Of a stretch of DNA of 64,000 bases, positions 1 through 8,990 are shown in pieces; the stretch's first letter is position 1, and every line of letters starts with the position of its first letter. The translations under genes were made by a program, and so were the position numbers. This DNA is from Ruegeria lacuscaerulensis (lineage in GTDB: Bacteria > Pseudomonadota > Alphaproteobacteria > Rhodobacterales > Rhodobacteraceae). The notes under the pieces were generated by a model. The model was not told where the DNA came from, did no database searches, and saw only the letters and a program-made list of their open reading frames with translations. Location: assembly GCF_013034685.1 (NCBI RefSeq), contig NZ_WQGO01000004.1, positions 434,001 to 498,000 of the forward strand, in the 5' to 3' direction.

Positions 1-959
1 CCGTCCGAGATCAGAACCGCCACGGTCAGCGCCGACGGGATACAGAACAGGCCTGCGGCCCAGCTTCGGGCAGCGTTTATCAGATCGCCTTCAGTTCGGT
101 CTTGGGAGCGCAGGATTTTGGGTGCGATGGCCTGAATGACGCCATAGAGGATGATCCAGAACGCCATGAAGGTGCCGATCATGAAAAAGGCCGCGCGATT
201 GCCCTCTTCCGTGCCATCGGACAAAACGGCGTAGAAATAGATTGGGATGCCGACCACAAACCACACGTCACGGGCACCAAACAAGAAGACCCGCGCGGCG
301 GACAGCCAATTGACGTTGGCAGATTTTGAGAAAACCTCGGAAAACTTCGCGCCCTTGCGCCCTTTGGGCAGACCGGGAGGCATAAACCGAACAACCGCGA
401 ACAGGATCACCGCCAGAACGATCGCCATCACGATAATAGCCGCCTGAAAGCCCAGTGTAGCCAGCATGACCGCACCAAGAAGGAAGCCCAGCCCTTTGAC
501 AGCGTTCTTTGATCCGGTCAGCAAGGCCACCCAGCGAAACAGCCCGCCGCCCTCTGTCGGGGCCAACAGTTTCACTGCGGATTTCGAAGACATCTTGGCC
601 AGATCCTTGGCAACTCCGCTTGCGCCTTGCACAATCATGACAAAGGCCACAGATGCGCCAATCGCCCAGTTAGGGTCTAGTTGCGTCAACGCCAGCAGCG
701 CCACCACCTGCAACCCAAGCCCGGCATAGAGTGTCGAGGTCAGGCCAAACCGAGCCGCGATCCAGCCCGCTGCAAGGTTTGTCACCATCCCGGCGATTTC
801 ATAGAGGACAAACAGATACGCCAGCTGCACCGGCGAGAAGCCCAGCGTATGAAAGTGCAGCAACACCAACATCCGCAGGGCTCCGTCGGTCAGCATAAAG
901 GCCCAATAGGCCGCCGTGACCGCAATATAGGCCGACAGTCCTTCGGGCCGCTCGGTCAC
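1..959 (-). CDS. arsJ: ArsJ-type organoarsenical efflux MFS permease (partial)
   Basis: The reading frame starts at a GTG whose GTGA overlaps the stop codon of the GAPDH gene, and it stays open to the left edge of the window, giving about 319 residues of a family normally a little over 400 long. The translation is strongly hydrophobic with repeated membrane segments and MFS-like basic loops (for example PKGRKGAKF). ArsJ is known to export 1-arseno-3-phosphoglycerate, which GAPDH makes from arsenate and glyceraldehyde 3-phosphate. I identify it from this context: the permease follows a dedicated GAPDH and an ArsR-arsenate reductase fusion, the known ArsJ arrangement. The C-terminus lies outside the window. 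Confidence 0.85.
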   Translation of the reverse strand, partial: MTERPEGLSAYIAVTAAYWAFMLTDGALRMLVLLHFHTLGFSPVQLAYLFVLYEIAGMVTNLAAGWIAARFGLTSTLYAGLGLQVVALLALTQLDPNWAIGASVAFVMIVQGASGVAKDLAKMSSKSAVKLLAPTEGGGLFRWVALLTGSKNAVKGLGFLLGAVMLATLGFQAAIIVMAIVLAVILFAVVRFMPPGLPKGRKGAKFSEVFSKSANVNWLSAARVFLFGARDVWFVVGIPIYFYAVLSDGTEEGNRAAFFMIGTFMAFWIILYGVIQAIAPKILRSQDRTEGDLINAARSWAAGLFCIPSALTVAVLISD

Positions 960-1954
960 AGCGCGTTCCCCACCATCAGCGCCACATCCACCAGACGGTG
1001 CGCATAGCCCATTTCATTGTCATACCACGCATAGATCTTCACCTGCGTCCCGTTCACCACCATGGTTGAGGGCGCATCGACGATCGAGGATCGTTCGTCA
1101 TTGGTGTAATCCGTCGAAACCAATGGTCGGGTCTCATAGCCCAGAATACCTTTCAACTCACCCTCGGCGGCGGCTTTGAAGAAGGCGTTGACCTCTTCGG
1201 CAGAGGTTTCACGCTCGACCTCAAACACGCAATCGGTCAGCGAGGCGTTCAGCAAAGGCACCCGAACGGCGTGGCCGTTCAAACGATCCTTCAGTTCCGG
1301 GTAGATCAGCGTGATCGCCGTGGCCGAGCCGGTCGTGGTCGGGATCAAAGAATTCAGTGCCGAGCGCGCGCGCCGCAGGTCCTTGGCGGGGCGGTCCACG
1401 ATGGTTTGCGTGTTGGTCACATCATGGATCGTTGTCATCGAACCATGGCGGATACCCAGATTTTCATGGATGACCTTTACGACCGGAGCCAGACAATTGG
1501 TGGTGCAGGAAGCCGCGGTCACGATGTGATGGGCTGCGGGGTCATAAGTGCTTTCATTCACGCCCATCACGATATTGGTCGTTGGGCCGTCCTTGACCGG
1601 GGCCGAGACGACAACCTTCTTCACCCCCGCCTCGAAATACGGTGCCAGCTTAGCCTCAGTCTTGAACATGCCCGTACAGTCGATCACCACATCCACGCCA
1701 TCCATAGGCAGGTCGGACAGGTCTTTGGTGCCAATGAACGGCAGGCGCGTGCCATTGATCATCACGCTGTCGGCGTCATGGGTAAATTCCGCATCCCAGC
1801 GGCCATGAACAGTGTCAAATTCCAACAGGTGCGCATGCATCTCGGGGTCGCCAGCGCTATCATTGATCCAACCGATCTTGGCGCCCTTCTCGAGCAGAGG
1901 TTTTAGGGCCAGTTTGCCCATCCGGCCAAGGCCGTTTACCGCGTAAGTCGTCAT
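956..1954 (-). CDS. gap: glyceraldehyde-3-phosphate dehydrogenase of the arsenate detoxification operon
   Basis: This 332-residue protein has the full GAPDH fold: an N-terminal NAD-binding segment ([15 protein letters not shown]), the catalytic [10 protein letters not shown] motif with Cys150, and the [16 protein letters not shown] stretch of the catalytic domain. Its ATG overlaps the stop of the arsR fusion (ATGA) and its stop overlaps the arsJ start, so the three genes are translationally coupled. In ArsJ systems the enzyme uses arsenate in place of phosphate to form the unstable 1-arseno-3-phosphoglycerate that ArsJ exports. That role is inferred from the operon; a glycolytic or Calvin-cycle function cannot be excluded from sequence alone. 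Confidence 0.92.
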   Translation of the reverse strand: MTTYAVNGLGRMGKLALKPLLEKGAKIGWINDSAGDPEMHAHLLEFDTVHGRWDAEFTHDADSVMINGTRLPFIGTKDLSDLPMDGVDVVIDCTGMFKTEAKLAPYFEAGVKKVVVSAPVKDGPTTNIVMGVNESTYDPAAHHIVTAASCTTNCLAPVVKVIHENLGIRHGSMTTIHDVTNTQTIVDRPAKDLRRARSALNSLIPTTTGSATAITLIYPELKDRLNGHAVRVPLLNASLTDCVFEVERETSAEEVNAFFKAAAEGELKGILGYETRPLVSTDYTNDERSSIVDAPSTMVVNGTQVKIYAWYDNEMGYAHRLVDVALMVGNAL

Positions 1955-2784
1955 TGCATGTCCTCAACAGGTGTTCTGGCGATGTCATCCACGGCCGTTT
2001 GTAAAGCGATCCGATCCAGGCTTTCGACGGGTAGAGAGGTAAACGCCTCGATCCGTCGCTTCAGCGCGCCATAGGCGTTCTGGAAGGCCAGGCTTTTCTC
2101 GGCGTCCGTGCCCATGGCCTTGACCGGGTCAACCATGCCCCAATGGCCACTGATGGGTTGTCCTTCCCAGGCCGGACAATCCTCGTTCGCGGCCTGATTG
2201 CAGACGGTGAACACGAAATCCATCTCGGGCGCGCCATCGGCTGCAAATTCAGACATATGCTTGGACCGCAAAGCCGAAGTATCGTGCCCTTTGTCAGCCA
2301 GAACCTGCATCGCGAAGGGGTTCAATTCAGAGGTCGGCTGTGTGCCTGCAGAATAAACGTTGAACCGATCCCCACCCAAGCTGCGCAGGATGGATTCGGC
2401 AAAGATCGAACGGGCGGAGTTGCCCACACACAGAAAAAGGACGTTGTATTTCCGGTCCGGCATAGTCTTGGCTCCTTGGGTGGAGGGCATACAGATATCG
2501 GGCCGACCTTTGCAGCAATCTTTCAGCAGGAAGTCCAGCATGTGCTGCACATTCGTCATCTCGATCGAATATAGCAGCGATGTCCCCAACCGCTCCTGCC
2601 GCACCAGTCCCGCGCGTTGCAGAGCATTCAGGTAGTTCGACAAGGTGCTGGGTTTAATATCCAGCTGCACTGCCAGTTCACCGGCAGGAACAGTGTCAGG
2701 AAAGCGTCGCATAAGCATGCGAAACACCATTAACCGCTGCGGATGGCCCAGGGTGGCCAACTGATCTGTTGTTTCATATTCCAT
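1951..2784 (-). CDS. arsR: ArsR repressor fused to an arsenate reductase (LMW phosphatase fold)
   Basis: This is a two-domain protein of 277 residues. Residues 1-90 are an ArsR winged helix ([32 protein letters not shown]), followed by a cysteine-rich segment with Cys90, Cys91 and Cys98 that resembles the C-terminal As(III)-sensing cysteines of Acidithiobacillus-type ArsR. From about residue 112 a low-molecular-weight phosphotyrosine-phosphatase/arsenate-reductase domain begins, with the CVGNSARS loop (C-x5-R) and a DP pair downstream (VDPVKAMG). The fused protein could both reduce arsenate and respond to the arsenite produced. It is the first gene of the operon. No Shine-Dalgarno is visible before the ATG, which lies inside a palindrome, so leaderless translation is possible. 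Confidence 0.9.
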   Translation of the reverse strand: MEYETTDQLATLGHPQRLMVFRMLMRRFPDTVPAGELAVQLDIKPSTLSNYLNALQRAGLVRQERLGTSLLYSIEMTNVQHMLDFLLKDCCKGRPDICMPSTQGAKTMPDRKYNVLFLCVGNSARSIFAESILRSLGGDRFNVYSAGTQPTSELNPFAMQVLADKGHDTSALRSKHMSEFAADGAPEMDFVFTVCNQAANEDCPAWEGQPISGHWGMVDPVKAMGTDAEKSLAFQNAYGALKRRIEAFTSLPVESLDRIALQTAVDDIARTPVEDMQ

Positions 2785-2798
2785 ATTTCACGAAATAT
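2783..2798 (-). promoter_or_regulatory. candidate ArsR operator
   Basis: A perfect inverted repeat, ATATTTC-AC-GAAATAT, overlaps the arsR start codon and extends just upstream; a third half-site-like TGAAATA follows directly. AT-rich palindromes at the promoter or start of the first gene are usual for ArsR-family operators. Binding is inferred. Confidence 0.5.
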
Positions 2799-2927
2799 TG
2801 AAATAAGGGATGTGCGACAACCACTATTCAGCGCTGTTACAAAAATTTCACAGTAAGGGTTCTGCACCCAGAGCCTAAGAACTGGGCTTGCGCGCCTGAC
2901 CCGGACGGTTTAAACGAGCCCTCGCTT

Positions 2928-3003
2928 GCCTCAATAGCTCAGCTGGTAGAGCAGGTCCTTCGTAAGGACAAGGTCGGGGGTTCGAGTCCCTCTTGAGGCA
3001 CCA
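2928..3003 (+). tRNA. tRNA-Thr (anticodon CGU)
   Basis: A complete cloverleaf is visible. The acceptor stem GCCTCAA pairs with TTGAGGC. The D-arm reads AGCTCAGCTGGTAGAGC, the anticodon stem GTCCT/AGGAC encloses the loop TTCGTAA with anticodon CGT, and the T-arm is GGGGGTTCGAGTCCCTC. The 3' CCA is encoded. Lower-GC accessory-like DNA begins immediately after the gene. Confidence 0.95.
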
Positions 3004-3293
3004 AAAATAGCTGTATTTTACCAATTTTTGAATATTTTTGCGATAAATTGATAAATATCCCCTGATTTGTCCCCCGATTTTTTGTTGATGCCTGATGATC
3101 CCAGGTTGATTTCAATTCCATGCCCATCGCCCAATTCCTACTGTTAAGAATGGCCATACTATTAAGCACGTCCGCTTTGGCTCAGGAGCGGACCTTTGCC
3201 AAAACTGACTGAGCGTCTGCTAAGCGGACAAAGCACCCGTTCATCATTTGTTGCAGAAATCCGAAGTTACTAACTTAAGTTCAAATAAATCGT
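3004..3293. other. intergenic spacer after tRNA-Thr, with one dispersed-repeat copy
   Basis: I see no convincing gene here. The only open frame runs through the tRNA on the minus strand. The spacer is AT-rich and contains, at 3215-3236, GTCTGCTAAGCGGACAAAGC, one copy of the repeat seen again near 4.8, 8.26, 16.97 and 27.3 kb. A related fragment (GTCCGCTTTGGCTCAG) lies at about 3170-3185. Confidence 0.6.
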
Positions 3294-4565
3294 TCATTTG
3301 GATCGATTAATTGAGCTACTTTTATGGACGGGTGGTGCGAACTCTGGAAGCGTAAAGACCTTTGTTGATTGCGACATACCTGCTAGCTGGTGTTGCCCCA
3401 AGGGCTCAAGCCGCGTTGCAACATCTGCTGCGAATTCCGAGGACATTACCAAAGGTGTTTTAAGAGACTTACACAGACCCTCAAGCCGGTTGACTTGGTT
3501 TACCGCAGGGCCAATCGTGGTGAAATCCAGCCTACGTTCCGTGCCGACGTTTCCATACATTACGGAACCCCGATGTAAGGCAATTCCAAATTCAATTCTG
3601 CCGCCGTACTTTTGCCAAATGATGTTCTTTTCCCTCGCGCGAGCTAAGCACTCCAACACTGAAGACAATGCGGCACGGCTCATGTCGACTGCCGGCCTCG
3701 ACTTTTCGTCTACTGGGAAGATTGCCATAACAGCGTCGCCGATAAATTTAAGGATCTCACCGCCGTGATCTTCTACTGCCCCGGCCGTGCAATCAAAATA
3801 GTCGTTAATTAACGCCAGATATCTATCCAATGGCATGTCTTCTGCCATCCGACTGGAGTTTCTAAGGTCGCAATAAAACAAAATGCAGTCGATTGCCCCT
3901 CCATCGCCGCGCTCGATTACACCATCCAAGACACGGTTTCCAGAGTAGCTTCCTAGGTAGGCATCCATGAGACCTTGCGCAAGAATGCGCGATTGAGCGT
4001 TTTTTATAACCAGTGCAAGGGCAGGCATGAGTGCTCGGATATAGTTGATTTCAGAGTCGCTAAATCCGCCTATACGTCGTGTAGAAATCGACATCATAAC
4101 GCCCTCCATTCCAGGCGGAAAATCCGACCAGCGGCTAGCGTCATCGCGATGATAGCTTTCAAACTGAACCAGATAGTCCGTTGCGCCATCTGAACGAAGC
4201 TCTTCCAGGATCGGAAAACTGGTCTCGACCGACCCATCCTCCAATTTGTAACGCCGATAGGAACCGCCGTTATGCGCCAAATCGAAAAAAGGTGTATTGC
4301 GGAATCCAGGTGTCGCAAGCTGGTCTCTGGGCGTTAGTTCGACTTTGGCTTGGTCGTCGCGGACCGTCCAAAGCACATTCAAAGCGCCAAAAATTGGGTG
4401 CAGGACCATGCCCCCGACGTTGATCCGAGCAACAGGGACACCAGCGGAAACCAGACGGTTGCCAAAGCCTCGCACCACATCCTCGGCCTTGGTATCGCGA
4501 AGACCGCACCCCATCAGCCAAGCAGCAACGCTATCTAAAAGTGGAGACCTGCTGAACTCAATCAT
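3294..4565 (-). CDS. class III adenylate/guanylate cyclase with N-terminal sensor-like region
   Basis: The C-terminal half (from about residue 225) is a class III nucleotide cyclase with all canonical residues present: metal-binding Asp233 (FYCDLRNSS) and Asp277 (GDAVMAIF), substrate-specifying Lys273 and Asp347 (DFTTIGPAVNQVNRLE), and transition-state Asn356 and Arg360. Lys/Asp at the purine sites favours ATP over GTP, so the likely product is cAMP. The first 200 residues are soluble, without membrane segments or a signal peptide, and look like a small-molecule sensor region I cannot name. The gene is head-to-head with a second cyclase of different architecture, about 460 bp away. Confidence 0.9.
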   Translation of the reverse strand: MIEFSRSPLLDSVAAWLMGCGLRDTKAEDVVRGFGNRLVSAGVPVARINVGGMVLHPIFGALNVLWTVRDDQAKVELTPRDQLATPGFRNTPFFDLAHNGGSYRRYKLEDGSVETSFPILEELRSDGATDYLVQFESYHRDDASRWSDFPPGMEGVMMSISTRRIGGFSDSEINYIRALMPALALVIKNAQSRILAQGLMDAYLGSYSGNRVLDGVIERGDGGAIDCILFYCDLRNSSRMAEDMPLDRYLALINDYFDCTAGAVEDHGGEILKFIGDAVMAIFPVDEKSRPAVDMSRAALSSVLECLARAREKNIIWQKYGGRIEFGIALHRGSVMYGNVGTERRLDFTTIGPAVNQVNRLEGLCKSLKTPLVMSSEFAADVATRLEPLGQHQLAGMSQSTKVFTLPEFAPPVHKSSSINRSK

Positions 4566-4791
4566 ACTGAGACACTTTCTTGTCTAAAAAAGCGTATTGA
4601 ACCAGCTCGATACTGAGACCTTAGACCAATTTGACACAATGAGCGCAGGGAGTCTTGTTCCGAGCCTTCAGTCCTTTTGTATCACAGCACTGCTATCGCC
4701 TCCTAGCTTGGTGCGCTAAACAACCAGTTTCACCCCTGTACTCCAAGGTAAGCGACGGGCTCGATGCGGCCGTCCGCCTGAATATCGCGAG

Positions 4792-4815
4792 CGACCGCTA
4801 AGCGAACAAAGCGGA
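4792..4815. repeat. dispersed GCGGACAAAGCG-type repeat copy
   Basis: The core CGACCGCTAAGCGAACAAAG sits in the 460-bp spacer between the two divergent cyclase genes. It is preceded by CTGAATATCGCGAG, which matches the flank of the 8.26-kb copy (CTGAAATATCGCGAA), so the similarity extends beyond the core. I see no gene in the rest of the spacer 4566-5026. Confidence 0.55.
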
Positions 4816-5026
4816 CGCTGGAAGCAGCGCCTTAAGTGCGGCGACCAGATGAAGCTTCAACAACTCTGCCTCTGTTCAGCGTGGTCCAAGGTGTGTTTGG
4901 AGTCTATACCGACCATATTCTTCCTTGATTACATGCTTGCGTGTGGGCAGCATAAACTCAGTAGGGCGGATTCCAGATCGACGAATTTACTTGGCGCTTG
5001 TTTCGCCTGTGTTGGGAGTATCAGTT

Positions 5027-5998
5027 GTGGTCAAGGCTTCACCTGAGATACTTGCTGTAACAGAACGCTGGTTTGAGGCGATCAGGACCCTCAATACGCA
5101 TGTTTTGAAGGACTACCTCTCCGACTCGGTCGATCTGCGCTTCATTGGAACTGGCGAGAATGAGTTTTGGAAAGGCCAGGTTGTTCGCGATGGAGTCGGC
5201 GAATTCATCGGCGAAATGCCAGAGCCGGATGTGTGGGAAGTTCTCGAAGCCGAAGCCTTCGAGAACGGAGAGACGGGTTGGTCTGCTTTTCTGCACCGGG
5301 TTGGGTTTCCAGGGCTTAGAGATGATTACATCGTCCGCACGGTGCTGGTATTCGTCTTAGAGGGTGCGTCGTGGAAGATCATTAATCGTCACGCTTCTCT
5401 TCCCTACCCAAATATGGAATTTGTAGGCAGCGAACAGTTGGCCATTCAAACTCTTGTGAAAGCTGCGCTCGAAGAAGGTCCGGAATTGCTTCAAGCAGAA
5501 GGTTTGGCCTCGGTGCTGTTTACCGATGTCGAAGGCAGTACGATGCTCGCGGCGGCCATGGGAGATCAGGGTTGGTCGGCGTTGATAGATCAGCATTTTC
5601 AGACTGTTGAGAGTATTGTCGCAACACATCGGGGGCAATTCGTGAAGTCGCTAGGAGACGGGACATTGTCCAGTTTCCAGTCCGCGACTGAAGCGCTTCT
5701 GGCGGCGATCAAAATACAGGAAGCCGTTGCTATGAGCGATGTGGAACCGCGCTTGGGCCTACGGGTTGGCGTTCATACTGGCGACGTTGTTTTGGCGCGT
5801 GGCGACTTCTTCGGAACCGTAGTCAACAAAGCGGCTCGCATAACTTCGTCGGCCAATCCGGGTGAAATTCTTGTGTCAGATGTGACGAGAGCCATCGTTG
5901 GAGGAAATCACGAGTTCGAATTTGCGACCGCACGATCTTTGGTCCTCAAAGGACTTCCAGATGATCACACAGTTTACCGTTTGCAATGGAAGCGATAG
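5027..5998 (+). CDS. class III nucleotide cyclase with N-terminal NTF2/SnoaL-like domain
   Basis: I place the start at GTG 5027 because GGGAG lies 8 nt upstream; the frame is open further, to an ATG at 4925, but that extension is not protein-like. This gives 323 residues. Residues 1-130 look like an NTF2/SnoaL-type alpha+beta domain (LAVTERWFEAIRTLN, ending WKIINRHASLPYP). The cyclase domain follows, with Asp167 (LFTDVEGST), Lys207 and Asp211 (KSLGDG), Asp260, Asn267 and Arg271 (DFFGTVVNKAARI). The complete catalytic set predicts an active cyclase, probably making cAMP. No effector gene is adjacent. Confidence 0.88.
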   Translation: MVKASPEILAVTERWFEAIRTLNTHVLKDYLSDSVDLRFIGTGENEFWKGQVVRDGVGEFIGEMPEPDVWEVLEAEAFENGETGWSAFLHRVGFPGLRDDYIVRTVLVFVLEGASWKIINRHASLPYPNMEFVGSEQLAIQTLVKAALEEGPELLQAEGLASVLFTDVEGSTMLAAAMGDQGWSALIDQHFQTVESIVATHRGQFVKSLGDGTLSSFQSATEALLAAIKIQEAVAMSDVEPRLGLRVGVHTGDVVLARGDFFGTVVNKAARITSSANPGEILVSDVTRAIVGGNHEFEFATARSLVLKGLPDDHTVYRLQWKR

Positions 5999-6049
5999 CT
6001 GCTCGCTGGGTATGACTTCGAAGACCAGCCCCGTCCCCCAGGGGATTAT

Positions 6050-6313
6050 TCAATCAAATTGCCCTTTTCGCGGAATGCCCTTGCAGAGTGAACACACCCA
6101 CTCCGCAGTTCCATCAATTGGCCTGCCCTTGCTCTTTAAATCACGGTGGGAAACTACCTGCTGATCATGGCAAAATGGACAGGTGGCAAGGGCAAAGAAA
6201 TCTGGAATATGGGTGACTTTCTTAGGGACGGAATTGCAAACCATGTCGCACTCAGCATTGAACCATCCCCCATACGATATCACAGATCGGCGTTTTTTTC
6301 CACCAATACGCAT
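6050..6313 (-). CDS. possible small zinc-ribbon protein
   Basis: This 87-codon frame encodes a C-terminal pattern CPFC-x28-CSLC, with spacing suited to a zinc ribbon, ending in a basic tail (KGIPRKGQFD). A second ATG at about residue 24 would give a protein of some 64 residues. It lies alone in a 349-bp gap between the second cyclase and the phosphatase gene. There is no strong Shine-Dalgarno and I do not recognise a family. The paired CxxC motifs are the only reason to list it; it could be a decayed gene or chance. Confidence 0.35.
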   Translation of the reverse strand: MRIGGKKRRSVISYGGWFNAECDMVCNSVPKKVTHIPDFFALATCPFCHDQQVVSHRDLKSKGRPIDGTAEWVCSLCKGIPRKGQFD

Positions 6314-6347
6314 TGCCGTTGGTCACCCGACGAAAAGACAAGACCGA

Positions 6348-8021
6348 TTATGGATCTGTAACGTCAATCTCGCTCAATGTTTCACCCGCAGCGCTGCTAG
6401 GCTGGCTGATACCAAAAATAGTGCTCAGTGTGACGGCCACGTCCACCGTGGAAACGGAACGACTGACGCGAGTTGGCTTGATACCTGGACCAGCGAAAAT
6501 GATTGGAACATGCGTGTCGTAGCGCCAAGGCGATCCGTGCATTACGGCAATTGGACCTTCCTCGAAGAGAAATGAATAAGGTGTCTGAACAACATAAATG
6601 TCGCCAGAACGTGTTGGGTGATAGTTTCGCCGGATCTGCTCCTCAAGGGTATGCCCTCGTTGTTCAGGAAACGGTTCAGTTGGCATCGCAAGCTCAATGC
6701 CCGGTGCAGCCATCAAGTTTTCGACAATGCGTCGCTCGATAACACGCCTGTCGGCGCCTAACGCTTCAATGGCGGCATTGTCCAGATATACGTAAGGACG
6801 AAAAAAGAACTGTATTGCGGATTCCACTCCGAACTCATCGGCGATGACCGAATTCACATCTATCATCAATGCTTCGGTGGAGTTACGGAATGTCGAAAGC
6901 CCGGCTTCGGCCATCTCTTCTGGCGCTTCCGGCATGCCATGATCGGCGGAAAGCACATAAAGCACATTCGCTCGTCCAACCTCTCGATCCATGAACTCAA
7001 AGAAATCAGCCAATGTCTCATCCAAACAGCGCACCATTTCTTCATTTTCTAGGCTGGATGGTCCGAAGAAATGGTTGGTTGCGTCTACACCTGAAAAACT
7101 GATGCTTAGGTAATCCGGCCATTTATCGTCACCAAGCCCCTCCTCTTTGACAACAGTTTTTGCAAAGTCGGCCGTGATCCGATCCCCATGAGGCGACAAT
7201 AAAACCTGCGTGTAGTAGAGCCCGTCTTCCGGCTTCCCATAGAAATGAGGGAAAGTGCGACCGAATGTGCCAAGGTTGGTTACAAAGGAGCGTTCCTTTC
7301 TTTCCATTAGGTAAGGCGCGTCAGAACACTCCGGCCACCACTCACTTTCGATCTTAGCATCTGCGGCGCGTTTAGAGTTCCAGTCGAGAACCCAATCGGG
7401 ATACGCGTCATAGTAAAAAGCACTTGTTTCAAATGCCCCTGTAGCCGCCGACAGCCATAAAGCTTTTCCAGAATGCCCTGCCATTGCAACCGCCGAACGG
7501 TCTTTGCCAGATACGGAAAAAACTTTTGATCGACCGGCATTGGCTTTCACCAGTTCGTCTCCGAACGTCGTCGCCAACAAGTTAACGGGAGAACGGCCCG
7601 ATGTCACAGCAGCGGCTTGTGTCGGGTCGACTTGATCAACGTTTCCACCGACGCCTGGAACCGGCAACATCGGGTAGTCCGGATCTTCAATATTGTATCC
7701 CAATCGCTCTTCAGCCCTGTTGAACCAGGCATTGCCAATCATTCCATGCTCAGAGGGATGGGCTCCTGTAGCGAGTGTCGCGTGGCCAACAATGGTTTCG
7801 GTGTTGGCGTGACGATGATGAGCGTCGGTGTACCAGACGCCGCTTTCCAAAAGCCTTTTGAAACCAGCTTCGCCGAAGGCGGCCTCATAACGAGAAATCA
7901 AGTCGCCGCGCAGTCCATCAATTGTGATTTGAACAACGAGTCGGATGTCTTCCGTTGCACTAGCCGCCGTCGTGGATATTGAAAAAAGGAGTGTTGAGAC
8001 TAAGGCAAATGATCGCTGCAT
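6348..8021 (-). CDS. PafA-like alkaline phosphatase superfamily phosphomonoesterase, exported
   Basis: A signal peptide of about 22 residues ends in TTAASA. The mature 535 residues form an alkaline-phosphatase-superfamily enzyme with the metal site IDGLRGD, the nucleophile region ANTETIVGHATLATG (Thr76 likely nucleophile), Asn97 and the K-x-R pair Lys173/Arg175 (SGKDRS). The Thr and Asn are 21 residues apart, as in PafA (Thr79, Asn100), and the K-x-R pair matches Lys162/Arg164 there. Further metal-ligand regions are FSGVDATNHFFGP and SADHGMPE. PafA enzymes release phosphate from phosphomonoesters in the periplasm, often constitutively. I see no Pho box upstream. It is monocistronic. Confidence 0.85.
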   Translation of the reverse strand: MQRSFALVSTLLFSISTTAASATEDIRLVVQITIDGLRGDLISRYEAAFGEAGFKRLLESGVWYTDAHHRHANTETIVGHATLATGAHPSEHGMIGNAWFNRAEERLGYNIEDPDYPMLPVPGVGGNVDQVDPTQAAAVTSGRSPVNLLATTFGDELVKANAGRSKVFSVSGKDRSAVAMAGHSGKALWLSAATGAFETSAFYYDAYPDWVLDWNSKRAADAKIESEWWPECSDAPYLMERKERSFVTNLGTFGRTFPHFYGKPEDGLYYTQVLLSPHGDRITADFAKTVVKEEGLGDDKWPDYLSISFSGVDATNHFFGPSSLENEEMVRCLDETLADFFEFMDREVGRANVLYVLSADHGMPEAPEEMAEAGLSTFRNSTEALMIDVNSVIADEFGVESAIQFFFRPYVYLDNAAIEALGADRRVIERRIVENLMAAPGIELAMPTEPFPEQRGHTLEEQIRRNYHPTRSGDIYVVQTPYSFLFEEGPIAVMHGSPWRYDTHVPIIFAGPGIKPTRVSRSVSTVDVAVTLSTIFGISQPSSAAGETLSEIDVTDP

Positions 8022-8256
8022 TTATGACCTCATAGAACTACCCAATCCTCTGAATACCAGCATCTGCGTCCACCGGCTACTGAGGGTCATTAAAGATGCT
8101 CTTTTGAACTTCCGATTTGGGCTCAACGCAGTCATCTGAGTGTTTTCTCAGATGACTGACAAGAGGCGTAAAGCAGCCGTTCAGGACAAAAATTTAAAGT
8201 TCCTACCGTGAATGACTGCTTCTCACACGAGCGGACGTTGGCTGAAATATCGCGAA

Positions 8257-8278
8257 TGACCGCTATGCGGACGAAGCG
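8257..8278. repeat. dispersed GCGGACAAAGCG-type repeat copy
   Basis: The core TGACCGCTATGCGGACGAAG lies in the 8022-8314 spacer, flanked by GCTGAAATATCGCGAA on the left and CTTTCGCTGCGGCTGCGCC on the right. It is the longest-looking copy. A second small motif in the same spacer, TTCCGATTTGGGCTCAACGC at about 8110, recurs near 27.12 kb as TTCCGCTTTGGGCTCAGTGC. No gene is seen in the spacer. Confidence 0.55.
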
Positions 8279-8314
8279 AACTTTCGCTGCGGCTGCGCCA
8301 ATGACTGCCTTCAA

Positions 8315-8878
8315 CTACCACTTGAACACGTGACGTAGGACGCGGAGGTTGCCGCTTAGCTTGTTGCCTCCCAGATCCCCGGCAAGCCTTTGCAAGACGT
8401 CGCCAAAACCATAGTTCGGGATTGCATCTTGCACGGCCTTAACTTGCGCCCGCGTCAAACCTTTGCGAATTTTACCATCGGTCGCATCGACCCAATCGCC
8501 CTTGCGAACGGCTTCTACGATACGCTGGTTTGGGCCGCGGTAAGGGAAAACCTTGTGATGCCAGTGGATCGCATCCCGCAGCAATTGAGGATCAAACCCC
8601 CAGCCATATTTCTCGTTGTCGGCCAAGGCATGCTCTTCAGATGGTTCCAGATAAGCAAGCTCGTTCTCTGTCCAGAGGCCAAGGTCGTGGTAAACAAATG
8701 CGGTTTCGACCAAAGGTCTTGCTTTTTCGTCGCCATCAAGAAAGTGCATTGCATAGGTGATCACACGATACACGTGACCCCGATATGCCGGGTAATCGTC
8801 GCCAATGATGTCGCGGTAAGGGGCAAACAGGCTTTCTACACGATCACTATGATCGATAATATGAATCTCATCGGGCAT
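8315..8878 (-). CDS. HD-domain protein, probable metal-dependent phosphohydrolase
   Basis: The 187-residue protein carries HD-type ligands in order: YRGHVYRVITYA (His), FVYHDLGLW (His-Asp), HWHHK, and DWVDA (Asp). Together they fit the metal centre of small HD hydrolases acting on nucleotides or phosphoesters. I prefer ATG 8878 because GAGG precedes it; an upstream ATG at 8908 would add 10 residues (MPTNSKRGCK). The gene is divergent from a TetR-family regulator, with two palindromes between them, so the regulator probably controls it. The substrate is unknown. Confidence 0.75.
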   Translation of the reverse strand: MPDEIHIIDHSDRVESLFAPYRDIIGDDYPAYRGHVYRVITYAMHFLDGDEKARPLVETAFVYHDLGLWTENELAYLEPSEEHALADNEKYGWGFDPQLLRDAIHWHHKVFPYRGPNQRIVEAVRKGDWVDATDGKIRKGLTRAQVKAVQDAIPNYGFGDVLQRLAGDLGGNKLSGNLRVLRHVFKW

Positions 8879-8913
8879 CTTGCAGCCTCGCTTGGAATTG
8901 GTTGGCATAAGTT

Positions 8914-8929
8914 GTAATCAGGTGATTGC
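8914..8929. promoter_or_regulatory. candidate TetR operator, copy 1
   Basis: GTAATCA-GG-TGATTGC is a 7+7 palindrome with one mismatch, located upstream of the HD gene. Its centre is 34 bp from that of copy 2, with which it shares the core CAGGTGATT. Confidence 0.5.
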
Positions 8930-8945
8930 AATGATGGGTAAAGAT

Positions 8946-8965
8946 AAGTCAACAGGTGATTACTT
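8946..8965. promoter_or_regulatory. candidate TetR operator, copy 2
   Basis: AAGTCAACAGGTGATTACTT is a near-palindrome (7 of 9 positions pair) centred on the same GG as copy 1. It lies 5' of ATG 8991, which supports that codon as the TetR start. Confidence 0.5.
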
Positions 8966-8990
8966 GAGCAATGCATTGAACCAGCCAAAG

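Noticed and set aside
2939..3169. 76-codon minus-strand frame through tRNA-Thr
   Set aside because: Its C-terminus is the translated tRNA, a common spurious call.
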